Source: Dryomyza anilis
Taxonomy: Eukaryota; Arthropoda; Insecta; Diptera; Dryomyzidae
DNA: 64,000 nt
NCBI GenBank assembly: GCA_951804985.1
Contig: OX638133.1
Location: 5,290,501 to 5,354,500 of the forward strand
Direction of reading: 5' to 3'
This document shows, one piece after another, positions 47,450 to 58,471 of this stretch. The notes below the pieces were generated by a model. It was given only the letters and a program-made list of their open reading frames with translations. It was not told the DNA's origin and did not search any database. The position numbers and the translations under genes were made by a program. Position 1 is the stretch's first letter. Every line of letters starts with the position of its first letter.

Positions 47450-48001
47450 TAACTTAATTTCTTATTATCATTTTATATAAATATTGACATCATCGATGTG
47501 AATTTGTCAGATTTTGATTGATTTGAAAAACTATTCAAAAATTATTAAAATGTTAAAATGTAGTTGTTGAGTTTTACTTCTACAACGATATGTTTTAGTT
47601 TTGCAATTGAACTCTTCAATTTTATAAAAACATTATCATGTCTTGAAAAGTAGAAGAATTCAGTTCGAAGAACAAGTGTTTTTTTAGTAATAGGCATCAC
47701 GGAACCAGACGTTGCGTTTAAACTTGGATCATTAATGAAATTTAAATGCTTTATTACTCTTAATCTTTCGATACAGTTTCTCACAAATTCTCACAACGGA
47801 CATTTACGTCAAACACCTCTCCAAAATTTGATTGAATTTAAAATTGAGATGTTTTTGTATTGTGCCAACATTTTAAGAGGCCGATAGATATTTTCTCTAT
47901 TTAAAAAAAAATGATATTTAACCATAAATGGATAAGAAAAGGCAATTCTTAAAGAATGAGTGATTATAGACATGTTCAGAACATGAAAGTTAAACGAAAT
48001 C
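47450..48001. other. AT-rich spacer
   Basis: No gene is recognised. Open frames on the minus strand (for example 47545-47784) have no known domain. Confidence 0.35.
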
Positions 48002-49025
48002 ATATCGTCACTGTCATGCCAAAGGGGCGAATATTGGGAAATCAAATTTTAAAGTTTGAAATGCTTTAAATATTAGCAAAATTTATATTTTTTTAAATTT
48101 TTTCTGTTATTTTGGTTTATTCGTCAATTATTATAATGTATGTAAAATATCTTTAGATTTGGACAACCTACTGAATTATAAATACGGATTTTGTGAGACT
48201 ATATCCTGATCAAAACGCAAAAATTTTTGTTTTTAATGCTATAACTTTTTATTAGCGCAAGATAAAATAGTAATGCAAAGGCATTAATTGTTTCATTTTA
48301 AAGCACCTATCTATTGGCATCATTAATTAAAAATATTTTGTCAAACATTAATTTGCCATTTGTTATTTGCAGGAAAAAAATGTTTGGAAAAATATTTTTA
48401 AATAATGATGCCAATCGATAGGTGCTTTTAAAACAAACAATTAATACCTTTACACCACTATTTTATCTCGCACCAATAACAAATTATAGTAAAAACACGA
48501 AGAAATTGGAAAAATTAAAAACCTTGTCATGCCAAAAGGGCGAATCTTTTCGTTTTTTTGCTATAACTCTTTAATGGTACAAGATAAAATAGTGATGTAA
48601 AGGCATTTATGGTTTGTTTTCAAAGCACTTATCGATCTGCATCATTAATTATAAATATTATTAAAAAAAAAATTCCTGCAAATATCAAATGGCAAATTAA
48701 TGTTTGACAACATATTTTTAATTAATGATGCAGATCGATATGTACTTTGAAAACAAACAATAAATGCCTTTACACCACTATTTTATCTTTAACACTCAAA
48801 ATGTATAGCGAAAAAACGAAAAGATTCGCCTTTTTGGCATGACAAAATTTTAAATTATTCAAATTCGCCATTTTGGTTTGTCTTTTGTGGCTAGAAATAT
48901 CCAACAAAATGACACGCAATTTTGGCACAGCATACTTGAGGATAAAACACATTCAACAATGTAAAAAAAACGCAAATGTCAAAAATTGCACATTCACCCA
49001 TTTGGCATGATAGTGACGGTACGAT
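48002..49025. mobile_element. Foldback element, ATATCGTCAC/GCCAAAGGG family, copy 2
   Basis: Starts ATATCGTCACTGTCATGCC and ends with the inverted GGCATGATAGTGACGG. Internal modules follow the same order as 4664-5679, including TATATCCTGATCAAAACGC and paired GATGCCAATCGATAGGTGC segments. The two copies are easily aligned along their full length. No coding capacity. Confidence 0.78.
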
Positions 49026-49393
49026 ACTCCAATTGCAAAGTTAATTGTTCTGAAAATCATTTTGATATTTTAATTTCACGTTTTTGTTCCGATTTCATGT
49101 TATAAATTGATTTTGTCTATTCTGTATGTCACATTCTCATCATTTATTATGCGATTTAATAATAGATGAATGCATAAAAGAATTGAAAACTTTATCGTTT
49201 CTTTTTAAATTTTTTTTTAATATTTTCTTTAAAGCGACTGCTAAGTGCAGTATAAACAAATGATATTTTATAACAAGAAGAAACGAAAACTATACGGCAT
49301 TACTTTGAAGAAGAAGTGAGTGATTCAGTGATTAAGAAGATGTGATTCTCTAAAATAAGTTATACAGATATGGTCTGATATATTAGAGTTGTA

Positions 49394-49590
49394 GGACCCT
49401 ATCATGACTGGCGAAGCGAATGTACTTGGCGAAACGAACGTTAAAAAGCTTTCACAGCTTCTATTCGCCAGACTTCATTCGTCAGGAAAATGTAAACTAA
49501 AGCGAACGTAAAAATCATTCGCCTGAACTTTATTCGTCTTGCGAATGGAAGCTTTGAAGTTTTATTCGTTCGCCAGTCATGAGAGGGCCC
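49394..49590. mobile_element. 197-bp MITE with GGACCCTATCATGACTGGCG ends
   Basis: The left end GGACCCTATCATGACTGGCG and the right end, inverted, GGGCCCTCTCATGACTGGCG match at 18 of 20 positions. The inside is packed with TTCGCC/GGCGAA and ATTCGT words in both orientations. No coding capacity. Confidence 0.75.
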
Positions 49591-49776
49591 GTAATATCAT
49601 GTGTAAATTTGAATTCGAAATTTTTATTTTACTTTGCGATTTCAATTCCACGTTTTATTTCGATTTCACGTTAAAAACTGAAGTATATAGAATATTCTGC
49701 GTTGCATGTTCAGATCATTTATGTGACTTGAAATTCACATTGCGTGAATGAATTGAAAAGTTAAAAATTATATATA

Positions 49777-50033
49777 GTCGTTGTAGAACGAAAAGTCACC
49801 AAATACATTTTCAAAATGCCAAATATTCATTTACAAACATCTTTATAAATCTGTCAATTTTTAATCGATGATCTCAATTTTTTTTACCTCATGATGTGAT
49901 GTAAATGTAAATCTATTAGTTAATTTTTCAACTTCAAAAATGCGTCAATTACTTTTTATAATATTAACCAACAAACTCAAAAATTGTGTTTTTTCAAAAA
50001 AATGGATTTGGTGACTTTTCGTTCTACAACGAC
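49777..50033. mobile_element. 257-bp MITE with perfect 28-bp inverted ends
   Basis: Both ends read GTCGTTGTAGAACGAAAAGT and continue CACCAAAT inward, a perfect 28-bp terminal inverted repeat. The centre is A/T-rich and non-coding. Flanks contain TATA/GATA, so a short target duplication is possible but not certain. Confidence 0.85.
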
Positions 50034-51116
50034 GATATGTATTTTTAAAGAAATTTTTTAACTTTTCTTATAACACTCTTCTTATCACGTGAAAATGAAA
50101 GTTCGAAAGGTTCTAGTTTTCTTAATCACTTAGAAATTTCAATTTTACGTTATGAAAGGACAATGTATTCCCCAAAATGTCGTCAGTTATGTTTCATTTA
50201 ATTCAAAAAATTATATCACTCAAATTTCTGAAGTTGTTTCATGAGATTTGTTTCGTTTTCATGTTTATTACTACATCTCACATTCAGATCATATGTGATT
50301 CAAAATCTTCATCGGTTGAATTAATTGAAAAGTCAAAAATTCTATATTTTTAAAAACATTTTTTAGCATTTCTTTTAACACCTTACATAATTTGGAATTC
50401 AAGAGATTTATATCTTTGAGATTAGACGTTTTCCCCCCTTATTTCGAAAACTAAACAAAAACGAATTCGCCATAGAGTCCTTGGTTTTGCTTTCTTTAAT
50501 TGAAAATAATTGTGTGACTGAAATTTCTGACGTTGTTTGACACATTAGTTTTCTATTATAGGGGATATTTATCGTTTTCATGTTTATTACTGAGTTGACT
50601 CATCTGCTTTCCATATTCAGAACATTCATGTGACATGAAATCCATTACATTTGGAAGTAATAAGTAGAAAATTAAATAGTCTATACTTTAAACTAAATTT
50701 TTGTATCGTTTCTTGTAACACTTTTGTCATTTGCATTCATATTTCAATTAAAATTGCACTTTTTGGAGAATATATATTACATTTCTACTAATATAAGTAC
50801 TTTTGTAATATGAATATTTCATGTAAATAAAAGATCTTTTTAATAACACAAATTGTCACTCACCAAGTGCATTTAAAATTTCAATCATAACTTTACAAAA
50901 AGTATTTTTCTAAGAATTTATAAATGAGGTCAAAATCGGTATTAACTGTTAAACAAACATGTTTATCTTTAGAATAGCATATAAATGCTTTAACTAATTC
51001 TATTGCGAATTAATATGCCACCGAAATTTATTTTTCAATACAATTTTTATGTAAAAAGTATTTATTTCAGTACTAAATTTTCGTACGGGAGGATATTATT
51101 CGTCGCTTTATTTATT

Positions 51117-51127
51117 TCCGATAGATC
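51117..51127 (-). terminator. Candidate poly(A) signal of RYBP
   Basis: On the minus strand this reads AAATAAATAAA, two overlapping AATAAA hexamers about 430 nt after the RYBP stop codon. It would give a 3' UTR of roughly 450 nt (about 51100-51557). Other A/T-rich variants lie nearby, so the real cleavage site is uncertain. Confidence 0.4.
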
Positions 51128-51557
51128 TGAATATTAATCAATTAACTTTGGAAAAAATAAACGCTGAAATAATCTGTTTAAAGAAGATTTAAGCCACACA
51201 TTCGATTTAATTTAAATTGGCATTTGATAGTAAACGAATCATTGAGTTTCTCTTCTGCTAGAAAAAAATGTTTACTATAAAAAAACTACCGTTCTTAGAA
51301 AAAAGCACGAAATCGTCTGCCAGAAGAACTGCGCTTGAGAAAGAATTATTGTCAACTTCACAAAAACAGTCCAGTGTTTAGCATTATGCCGACACCTACT
51401 TAAATGAAGCCGTTTTCCGCTGTTTTTGTATCTGTGTTATTCATTTATGAACCTTAGACTATTAATAATATTTAATAAACCTTATTATTTTTGTTTTCTT
51501 TTAACCTAAATTTAACGTTACAAGTGGCGGTCACTGCTGCTGCTATTCTTGCTGCAT

Positions 51558-52290
51558 TTAACTGCGCGAATCGTTGCTCTCGCTGAAGCTCTGCTCGCTC
51601 GACTCACGTCTGCTGCCCACCGGCTTCGGCTTGTACTCCGTAATGAAGACAGTCACCGAATTGACGGTTACCTCGCGCGTCTGCGCCGTCGAACGATCGA
51701 CGTTCTTCAAGCGGGCGGGATACTTTTTGTGCTTGTGCTTCTGATCGTGTCCGGCGCCGTGGCGGGAGCTGGAGGCAGATTTGCCGTTTGTGACGTTGCC
51801 GTTCGGCATGGCGCCAGATGCACCGGGCAGCGTGGCAGCTTGTTGGGCGACGAGTGCGGAGTTAAGGCGTGGCTTGCGTGTCGAAGTTCCTGCCAACAAA
51901 AATCAATTAAATTAATTAAAAGCAATTTTAATTAAAACAGCAACAACAATAATTGCCAATCACAAAACAAACCCCAAAGAAAATGAATACAACAAAAACA
52001 AAACAAGAAGAGCAATAAAGAGAGGCGCGGGCGCTGTACGCGTTGGAATGTCTGCACCGCTGCTGCAGCTGTCGTTGTCGTCGTCGCTCGCCACTGCCGC
52101 CTGCACCCTACGTTGCCCTTCCAATCGTTCGTTCACCCTACGGTCACTCACCTTTTCGCACGTCACACATGCGACATTTGAACGCCTCCGCGGTGTTTCT
52201 ATAGGTGCAAACGCTGCAGTCCCAGAAGTTTTCCTCAATTGCTTTCGATTGTCGCTTCTGTCTACGCACTGGCGACTTTTTGTGATCCAT
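51558..52290 (-). CDS. RYBP: RYBP, Ring1 and YY1 binding protein (two coding exons)
   Basis: Coding exons are 52290-52152 and 51889-51558. The donor is CGAAAAG/GTGAGTGA, the acceptor TTGTTGGCAG/GAAC, and the 262-nt intron splits codon 47 after its first base. The joined frame is 156 residues (close to fly RYBP, about 150). A basic N-terminus (DHKKSPVRRQKRQSK) leads to a RanBP2-type zinc finger, residues 22-46, WDCSVCTYRNTAEAFKCRMC, with Cys25, 28, 39 and 42. A Ser/Asn/Lys/His-rich linker follows, then residues 112-135 (STAQTREVTVNSVTVFITEY), the region by which RYBP/YAF2 binds RING1 and Polycomb proteins, and a Ser-rich tail ending in SRS. RYBP is known as a nuclear subunit of variant PRC1 that binds ubiquitinated H2A and promotes H2A ubiquitylation. 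The start is the only Met before the finger. Composition is far richer in G+C than the flanks. No operon-like partner; its neighbours are transposons and a divergent candidate exon. Confidence 0.95.
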
Positions 52291-52500
52291 AATTTTGTGC
52301 CTGGCCACACACACACACACTCACAGCCACACTGCGTTTGGCGACTGCTGCACCAACGTCGGTAAATGCCTCCTCCTAATGCTGCCCCTCTTCAACAAAC
52401 AATTGTCGTAACGAGATTCAACTGCTTCTCCACCAATGTTGTATTGCGGGACGTGCGGCGCTTTCACTGCGCGTTCACCACAATTTCTTTTGTATGACTT
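52291..52500 (-). promoter_or_regulatory. RYBP 5' leader and probable promoter side
   Basis: Upstream of the RYBP start on the minus strand there is about 200 nt of balanced-composition sequence, including a (GT)n run (52306-52320) and GGTGGAGAAGCAGTTG, with GC-rich GTGAAAGCGCCGCACGTCCC near 52450-52480. No upstream ATG was seen in the last 150 nt. The start context is AAAATTATGG. No clear TATA box is visible, so the transcription start site is inferred only from the change of composition at about 52490. Confidence 0.4.
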
Positions 52501-53310
52501 GTAATTATTTTATGCAACACATTTGTACGGAAAACATTTATTTTAATTATTTAATATTTTTGTCTACGTTGTTTTTCTTCGACTTGGTCAGAAGATGTTG
52601 CAAACGAAAAATTTTCTGCTTTTGTCGATTCTCTTTTAATCATATTTTTCGTTTCGTTTTAATCGTGTTTCGTATAATTGTAATAGATTAGTATACATAG
52701 AGTTGCCAGATTTCGCAGTATAACGCCATGTTGGCAACATAAAATGTATCTTAACCCCATCATTTGCTTTCGCGATTCGTTTCAAGTTTGAGGTATTGAT
52801 TCTGAATTTCTTTTGCTCAAAAAAACTAAGTTGTGTTTTTCTAAGTGGTTTTTAATTTCCATGGAATTTATATGGTAATTCTTAATTATTTCAGAATGTT
52901 TGTGTTATTTTCGTCTTCATTTTACTTGTTGTGGTATTTTTGTGGTAATTTTTAATGACTGTGGGAAGTGTATTGGAATATGTATTTTATTTTTCGTGGG
53001 AATTTCGGTTGGAAACTACACTAAGAAAACAAAGATGATTGCCAGAAATATCACAGCCCTAAATTCAAGTTATTTACAAATTATTTAAATCGTATTTGAG
53101 ACAACCATCTCTCAAACATCCGTCAAATACGATAAATATTGCTAGCAACCTTCTTTCAAATTTACGATTATGTATAGCAACCATCAAATAAACATCTGAC
53201 AAATAGAAGATAGTTGATGAATATTTGGAAAAGTTAATCCATTAGAATTCGCGGAGTGATTTTTATTGAATTGAAAGAAAATGAATCAAATGTATTTTTA
53301 TTTATTCTAG

Positions 53311-53462
53311 AATTAAAACAGTATCCTGGTACATGGTACATCCTGGTATACATCGCCATAGTATTTTTAAATCCTTTGAAGGCAAATGTGTACAACGACT
53401 TGAGATTTCTTCGCAGAAGAACCAAGTCCGACTGGCGACGCTATCATCAAAGTAAACTCTAA
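53311..53462 (+). CDS. Candidate terminal coding exon, small membrane protein, unrecognised
   Basis: After a good acceptor (TTTTTATTTATTCTAG, ending 53310), an open frame of about 50 codons reads ELKQYPGTWYILVYIAIVFL then NPLKANVYNDLRFLRRRTKS and DWRRYHQSKL, with TAA at 53460-53462. It has one probable transmembrane helix (WYILVYIAIVFL) followed by a basic tail. Codon choice (TAC, AAC, GAC, ACC, TCC) and balanced composition are unlike the A/T-driven frames around it. The family is not recognised. It would be transcribed divergently from RYBP, about 1 kb away; a short ORF with an ATG at 52955 (27 codons) is a possible but unproven upstream piece. It could also be a gene fragment. Confidence 0.35.
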
Positions 53463-53469
53463 AAAGAAA

Positions 53470-55340
53470 TATTTTCCATTACGTGTTGATAATTTAAATC
53501 ACAGGATAATTTATTTTCACTTTTACCATTAAAATGTAATATTTTACACTATTGAATTTACTTAATTGTTGTGGATAAATCGAACGTAAGGAAAAAGTAC
53601 GACATTTTTCCTTTTTTATGGTAGTCAAATGTTAAATACCTCTAAAGTTTTGCTACAAATGTAAAAGAACTCAGGATGTTTGCTATCAGTCTACTGTAAA
53701 TATCTCAATTTTCATTGCTGTTGTGGCAAACATCTCGTAACTATCTGCATATATGTCATATTTAAAATATATTAATAGTTTTGCTGCAACTTTATTGAAA
53801 CTTATGGGATGTTTAAATATTTGCTACAAGGCAAATCAATCATCCTATTCCTTTAAATCTAAAACAGACCAATTTCTTAATTTGACAATTGAATAGAACT
53901 ATATATATATATATACATATAGTGGCAACCAAAGCGTTTTAAGCTTTTGATGTCGAAAAAATAGAAAAAAAACTACAACTATTTTAGTTTTGGATGTAAA
54001 AAAAACCACCTAACAATTGAGAAAAGCTAAATGGTTGGTTCGGCAATATGTTGGTTGGCAATTACGCATTTCCATTCTTTGAGTAATTAAAAAAAGTAAT
54101 AATACGGATTAGGGAAATAACTATTTTTTACCATTTAAACTAATTTATATAGCTAAATTTTAAATAAAATTCTGAATTTGAACATTTATTTATATTTTTT
54201 ATGTATCTATTAACAACAAAAATATAACATTGTTTTTATTTCAACTTTTTTCAAATTATTAAATATATTTCGGCAAAATTTGAATATGTTTCTATTTGCA
54301 AACATTTATAAAAATAATTTAAGAAAAGTTAATTAAATTTTGAATTACATTTATTACAATTATTACAACATTTCAATTGAAACAACAGATCTAAAAAACA
54401 AAAGCTGAGCTCTCTCACACCAAGCTGAAGTTTATAAGGCAATGTTTAGTCAATAAATAGTTCACCTGAAAGTATGAAAAAAAAATTAAATCACTTCAAA
54501 TTAGTTCTAATGCATTTGCTATAATGCAAATTACAAACATTTTTGTTTTATGTGTATTAATTTTTATTGATATAATTGATTTAAATTAAATTTTTTATAT
54601 TACCTGATAATTCCATTAGATAAATGCTTTTGAAAATTGCATTAATTCCAAATAACCACTTTGTGGCAACTTAAGTGGTAGCCACACAGTTGCCATTAAA
54701 GTGTTTGTTCTAAATCATGCGAAATATACTTATTTGCCACCCAATTGCCAGTCAAAAAGGCCGGGGGCGAGGCATAGTTGCCACAAATGTTGATCCATTT
54801 AAGTTTCGGTCCATCTATTTGGAACTTGAAATTTTAACTTGAACTGTAATTTATGTGTAGATTAAAAATAAAAATAATAAAGTGAATGTTTGTCCTGTAA
54901 AAAAAAAAATAAAAAAAATATACATTGCATAATAATAGAAGTCTTTACGAACAGAGTTTTCGACAAACAACAAATATAATTTAACAAACGGTTCAAGTTT
55001 ACGGGTGAAAGATTATATTTTACCCCCATTAATTTTTACGCGCACCTAAAATATGCAATTTGTGAACATTTTTAAAATATTGATTTTCTTTATTTTTTAA
55101 ATTATGCTTTTGCGGATGTATATTTTTGCAACACAACTTTTTATAAAAATATGTAGTTGATGTTATGTGTGTATAATAACATACATTTATTAAATTTTAA
55201 AGTTAATTAGTTACATTATATATATATATGTTCCGATTAGGTTCTTCATTCTATACTTGCCACATATATGGAACATAATACACTTTTTAATTTGCCACTA
55301 TTTTAACACTTCATAACAACCAAGTTAGCTCCGCCAATTA
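53470..55340. other. AT-rich region with scattered GTGGCAAC words
   Basis: No gene is recognised. GTGGCAAC/GTTGCCAC occurs at 53921, 54662, 54689 and 54776, in both orientations, so a decayed foldback element around 53920-54785 is possible but not demonstrable. The rest is A/T-rich. Confidence 0.3.
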
Positions 55341-55344
55341 TCGT

Positions 55345-55550
55345 ATATGCTCCATTATCGGTATGTATGACTTATATATCACAGCATTGTGACATATTAT
55401 TGCTTTGTCGCACGCATGTTCCTAGCCACCCCTTTGAAACTAAATTTATGTTCCATTATCAGAATGTATGACTTATATATCACAGCATTGCGACATATTA
55501 TTGCGTATGTTCCATACATGTTATTAGTCACCTTTTTAGGACTACATATT
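55345..55550. repeat. 101-bp tandem duplication
   Basis: TCCATTATCGGTATGTATGA at 55351 recurs at 55452 with two changes, followed in both by CTTATATATCACAGCATTG and GACATATTATTGC. Period 101 bp, two copies. No coding capacity. Confidence 0.8.
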
Positions 55551-56239
55551 ATTAGTTTGCATCATTGGTGTCAGAGCTAACTTAAAAGGTACACATATGC
55601 CACAATAGTTTGTGGCAATTGTCGAGCCGTGGTTGCTTGTGATATGTATTAATAAATATAATAAATAAAACCACGGTAAACACAAAAACAACTGATTTTT
55701 GTTCTCATAAAATACCGTATTTCCAAATATGAAAATTGTAACAACCCTGTAGACAGCCCGAGATTTCTTTATTATTTCGCAGTTGGTACGTCTGATTTTG
55801 AACAGTGGTGAACGGTGAATGAACAATAAATTATTTAAAATTGGAAAATTGCAATTTTTTGGTGTTCAAAATGTAATAATTGAAGTAGAATTATGTACTC
55901 TACACTTGACGTTAGCGCAAAATGATTGCGCTGTAATATATTGTTGCAATAGTTCACGCAGCTGAAGACACTTTCTGGATTGGTAATGGAATTTGATTTT
56001 ATTTATAAATATATGAAATATTTCAGTTAAATTTGTTGTATTTTGCAACTGCCTTTTCAACATTTAGTTTGACCAATGTATATTTTGATCTGTTATAACT
56101 GAACGTACTTTGGAATAAATACCTTTATCGGATGTGTAGAACTTTGGGGAAAACTTTATAGGGCCGGTTAAAAAAAGTCTTGCTCCCTAAATTAGGCGTA
56201 GAGTAGCGAAAAACAACAGAATATTTGTCCGCCGCCTTA
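55551..56239. other. AT-rich spacer
   Basis: Moderately balanced at 55560-55820, without recognised gene, domain or repeat. Confidence 0.35.
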
Positions 56240-56330
56240 GTACCAACTAGAGATGGGCACGTGTGTGAGTTTTGACTCACACTCAGGCTCACGAAAGAAT
56301 TTTTCTAATCACGCACACTCACGGTCTTTT

Positions 56331-56499
56331 TATACCCTACACTAAGAGTGAAAGGGTATATTCAGTTTGGTACACCGTTTGTAACACCCAGAAGGAAGCA
56401 TCTCCGTTATGGAAACGTATATATATTCATGATCAGCATGACCTCCTGAGTCGATTTAGCGATGTCCGTCTGTCTGTCTGTTTGTCCGTCTGTTTGTCC

Positions 56500-56553
<54 letters not shown>

Positions 56554-57069
56554 TGAAATCCCTACTACTTTTAAAATTGAAGAGCTAGATAAATGAAACT
56601 TATAACTTAGATTACTAATATACCTACGCTGTATGTGCGAAGATCGGTCCATTGTGACGTATGATCCGACCACTTATGTTCAAATACCTCATATAAAGAT
56701 CAATTTTTATGTATACGTGCTTAAGTAAACTTTTTTGGTCAAATGTATATTGATATCATGCTCAAATACATTATAATACTGTTTTCCGGCAAAAGGACTT
56801 GTGGTTCACAAAAAAAAAAATCGAAATTCGGTACACCTACCCATTTGTAAATATGGGTATCAAATGAATGGAAATTCTTCAGCGATTGAATGTTTGTAGT
56901 TATTTTCAGGATTCGTATACCCTGGTGACCTATATATCACTTTGAATGGTAACCACACATATGTGTAGGGTATTTATAGTCGGCTTAGACCGACTATAAT
57001 TTTGATAATCCTAACTATCATAATTACACCTACTTTAAAATTTCCCATGTGATCTAACCTCCCAACTGG
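56331..57069 (+). mobile_element. Mini-me-like (GTCY)n element, copy 3
   Basis: Starts TATACCCTACACTAAGAGTG and ends CCCAACTGG. It has the longest (GTCY)n block in the window, about 80 bp of GTCTGTCTGTCTGTCCGTC at 56464-56552, plus the conserved GTTTGTAACACCCAGAAGG core and the TATAGTCGG/CCGACTATA hairpin. It splits the left subterminal CACTCACGGT repeat of the hAT-like element, so it is younger than that element. Confidence 0.87.
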
Positions 57070-57555
57070 TTTATGCTCTACTCACACTCACAATCGCGTG
57101 AATAAAATTAGGATTTAATCACAATCACGCGTGATCACGAGTGATTCACGTGAATCACGCTAAATCACGTGTTTTTTTTTCAGAATGCATAAAAATACAT
57201 ATTTCATTTGTATATGTTGGTGAGATTGGTCTATCGATCGTGGCACCTCTAATAAAACCCACATCTTTAAAACGCAATAATGATATTATGATGTTAGGAA
57301 GTTTGATAAAATATATCTTCATTTTTAACGGAGATGGAAATGTGAAAGAACTTCAATATGCTGTTCATATAAAAACCAAAAAATTGCCTCGAAAATAATT
57401 CTCCGGTAAAGAATTCGTGTAAAATCTTTAGAATTGTCCCTGGAAAAATGATCTCTGGAAAAAAATAATCAATAAAAGAATAGTCCGGGGTAAAATTTAC
57501 CAGGGATGAATTGACTCTGTGAACAACTTTTTTTGAAGCGATTTTTTGGTTACTA

Positions 57556-58471
57556 CACAGAAAAAAATATTGTACGTATATATAACAATTGATATTAATA
57601 GCAAACAAAGTCACATTCCAATTAAAAATATGAATGTATTTACTAATTAATTAATTGTATTTACATATTTTTTAATTAAAACATTAATAGGAATTAATTT
57701 AATATAATTTCAATACAACTAAATCTTTAATAGTATTAACTACTTTTATTTGTTACTTTTGACTTTTTCATTTTCTTAAATTGCAACACTGTTTTTTTCT
57801 TCTGGATTTCATTTTGTTTTTTGTTTGTGCGTCTCGTGGGTCGGCGGCGTCGTTCAGTTTCTTCTAACATTATTTTCTTCTACGTTGCGATTTTAAAACA
57901 GAATATTACATTATTTAGTGTATGTTATGTTATTAAAGCATTAAATGGCTCAATTTATTTTTGAGGTCAAGAATTTGAACAAACAGCTTATGATGCTCAT
58001 TTTGTTGCATATTGAATCATTAAAGAGCGAATATCAAATTTTATGTCTGACTTAATTAATTGGCCCACCTGTAGAAGTTGTGAAAACTGACTTCGGTAAA
58101 ACATTCGTTAGGTTGAAAGAATTTTACAAAACATATCAAACAGTATAAATACTTATTTAATATTTATTTTATGTTATCTATTCGACAAATATTTTATTTA
58201 ATTTAACAAAATATTTAATTGATCCAAATTTCTATCGAATGAAATTTTTAATTGATGTTACTAATTAATTAATTAATGATTTAAAAATACCCAATAAAAA
58301 ATATAATCAATCTGACAAAAAAATTAATTAATGTTTCTCCAATTAACATATTCTCATTATTACGAATATGGGATTCAATGCTACTAAAAGTTACATCGGC
58401 TGAGTTTCAATTAAAAATTAATTGGATTGATTAACATTTTAGTTATATTTACACACTTTTTTTTCTGTGTG
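57556..58471. mobile_element. TA-flanked element with CACAGAAAAAAA ends
   Basis: Starts CACAGAAAAAAATATTG after TA (57554-57555) and ends TTTTTTTTCTGTGTG before TA (58472-58473). The interior is A/T-rich, with AATTAATTAATTAATG-type words near the right side and inverted near the left. A balanced segment at 57830-57880 (CGTGGGTCGGCGGCGTCG) is unexplained. Nested in the hAT-like element. No coding sequence recognised. Confidence 0.65.

Larger units (their letters stand above)
49030..50800. repeat. Diverged tandem repeat downstream of RYBP, with two MITE insertions
   Basis: A segment of the type ATTTCACGTTTTTGTTCCG ... CACATTCTCATCATTTATTA ... GAATTGAAAACTTTATCG appears in diverged form at about 49070, 49640, 50235 and 50570. 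Sequence such as TTCAGATCATTTATGTGAC and AATTGAAAAGT(T/C)AAAAATT is shared by successive copies. Spacing is 330-600 bp. No gene is recognised. Two MITEs (49394-49590 and 49777-50033) interrupt it. Confidence 0.5.

Noticed and set aside
51707..51935. Alternative frames over the RYBP second exon
   Set aside because: Shadows of the RYBP coding exon, explained by its high G+C content.
51960..52316. Single 118-codon frame across RYBP exon 1 and intron on the minus strand
   Set aside because: It is in a different frame from the zinc finger; the spliced reading restores a complete RYBP.
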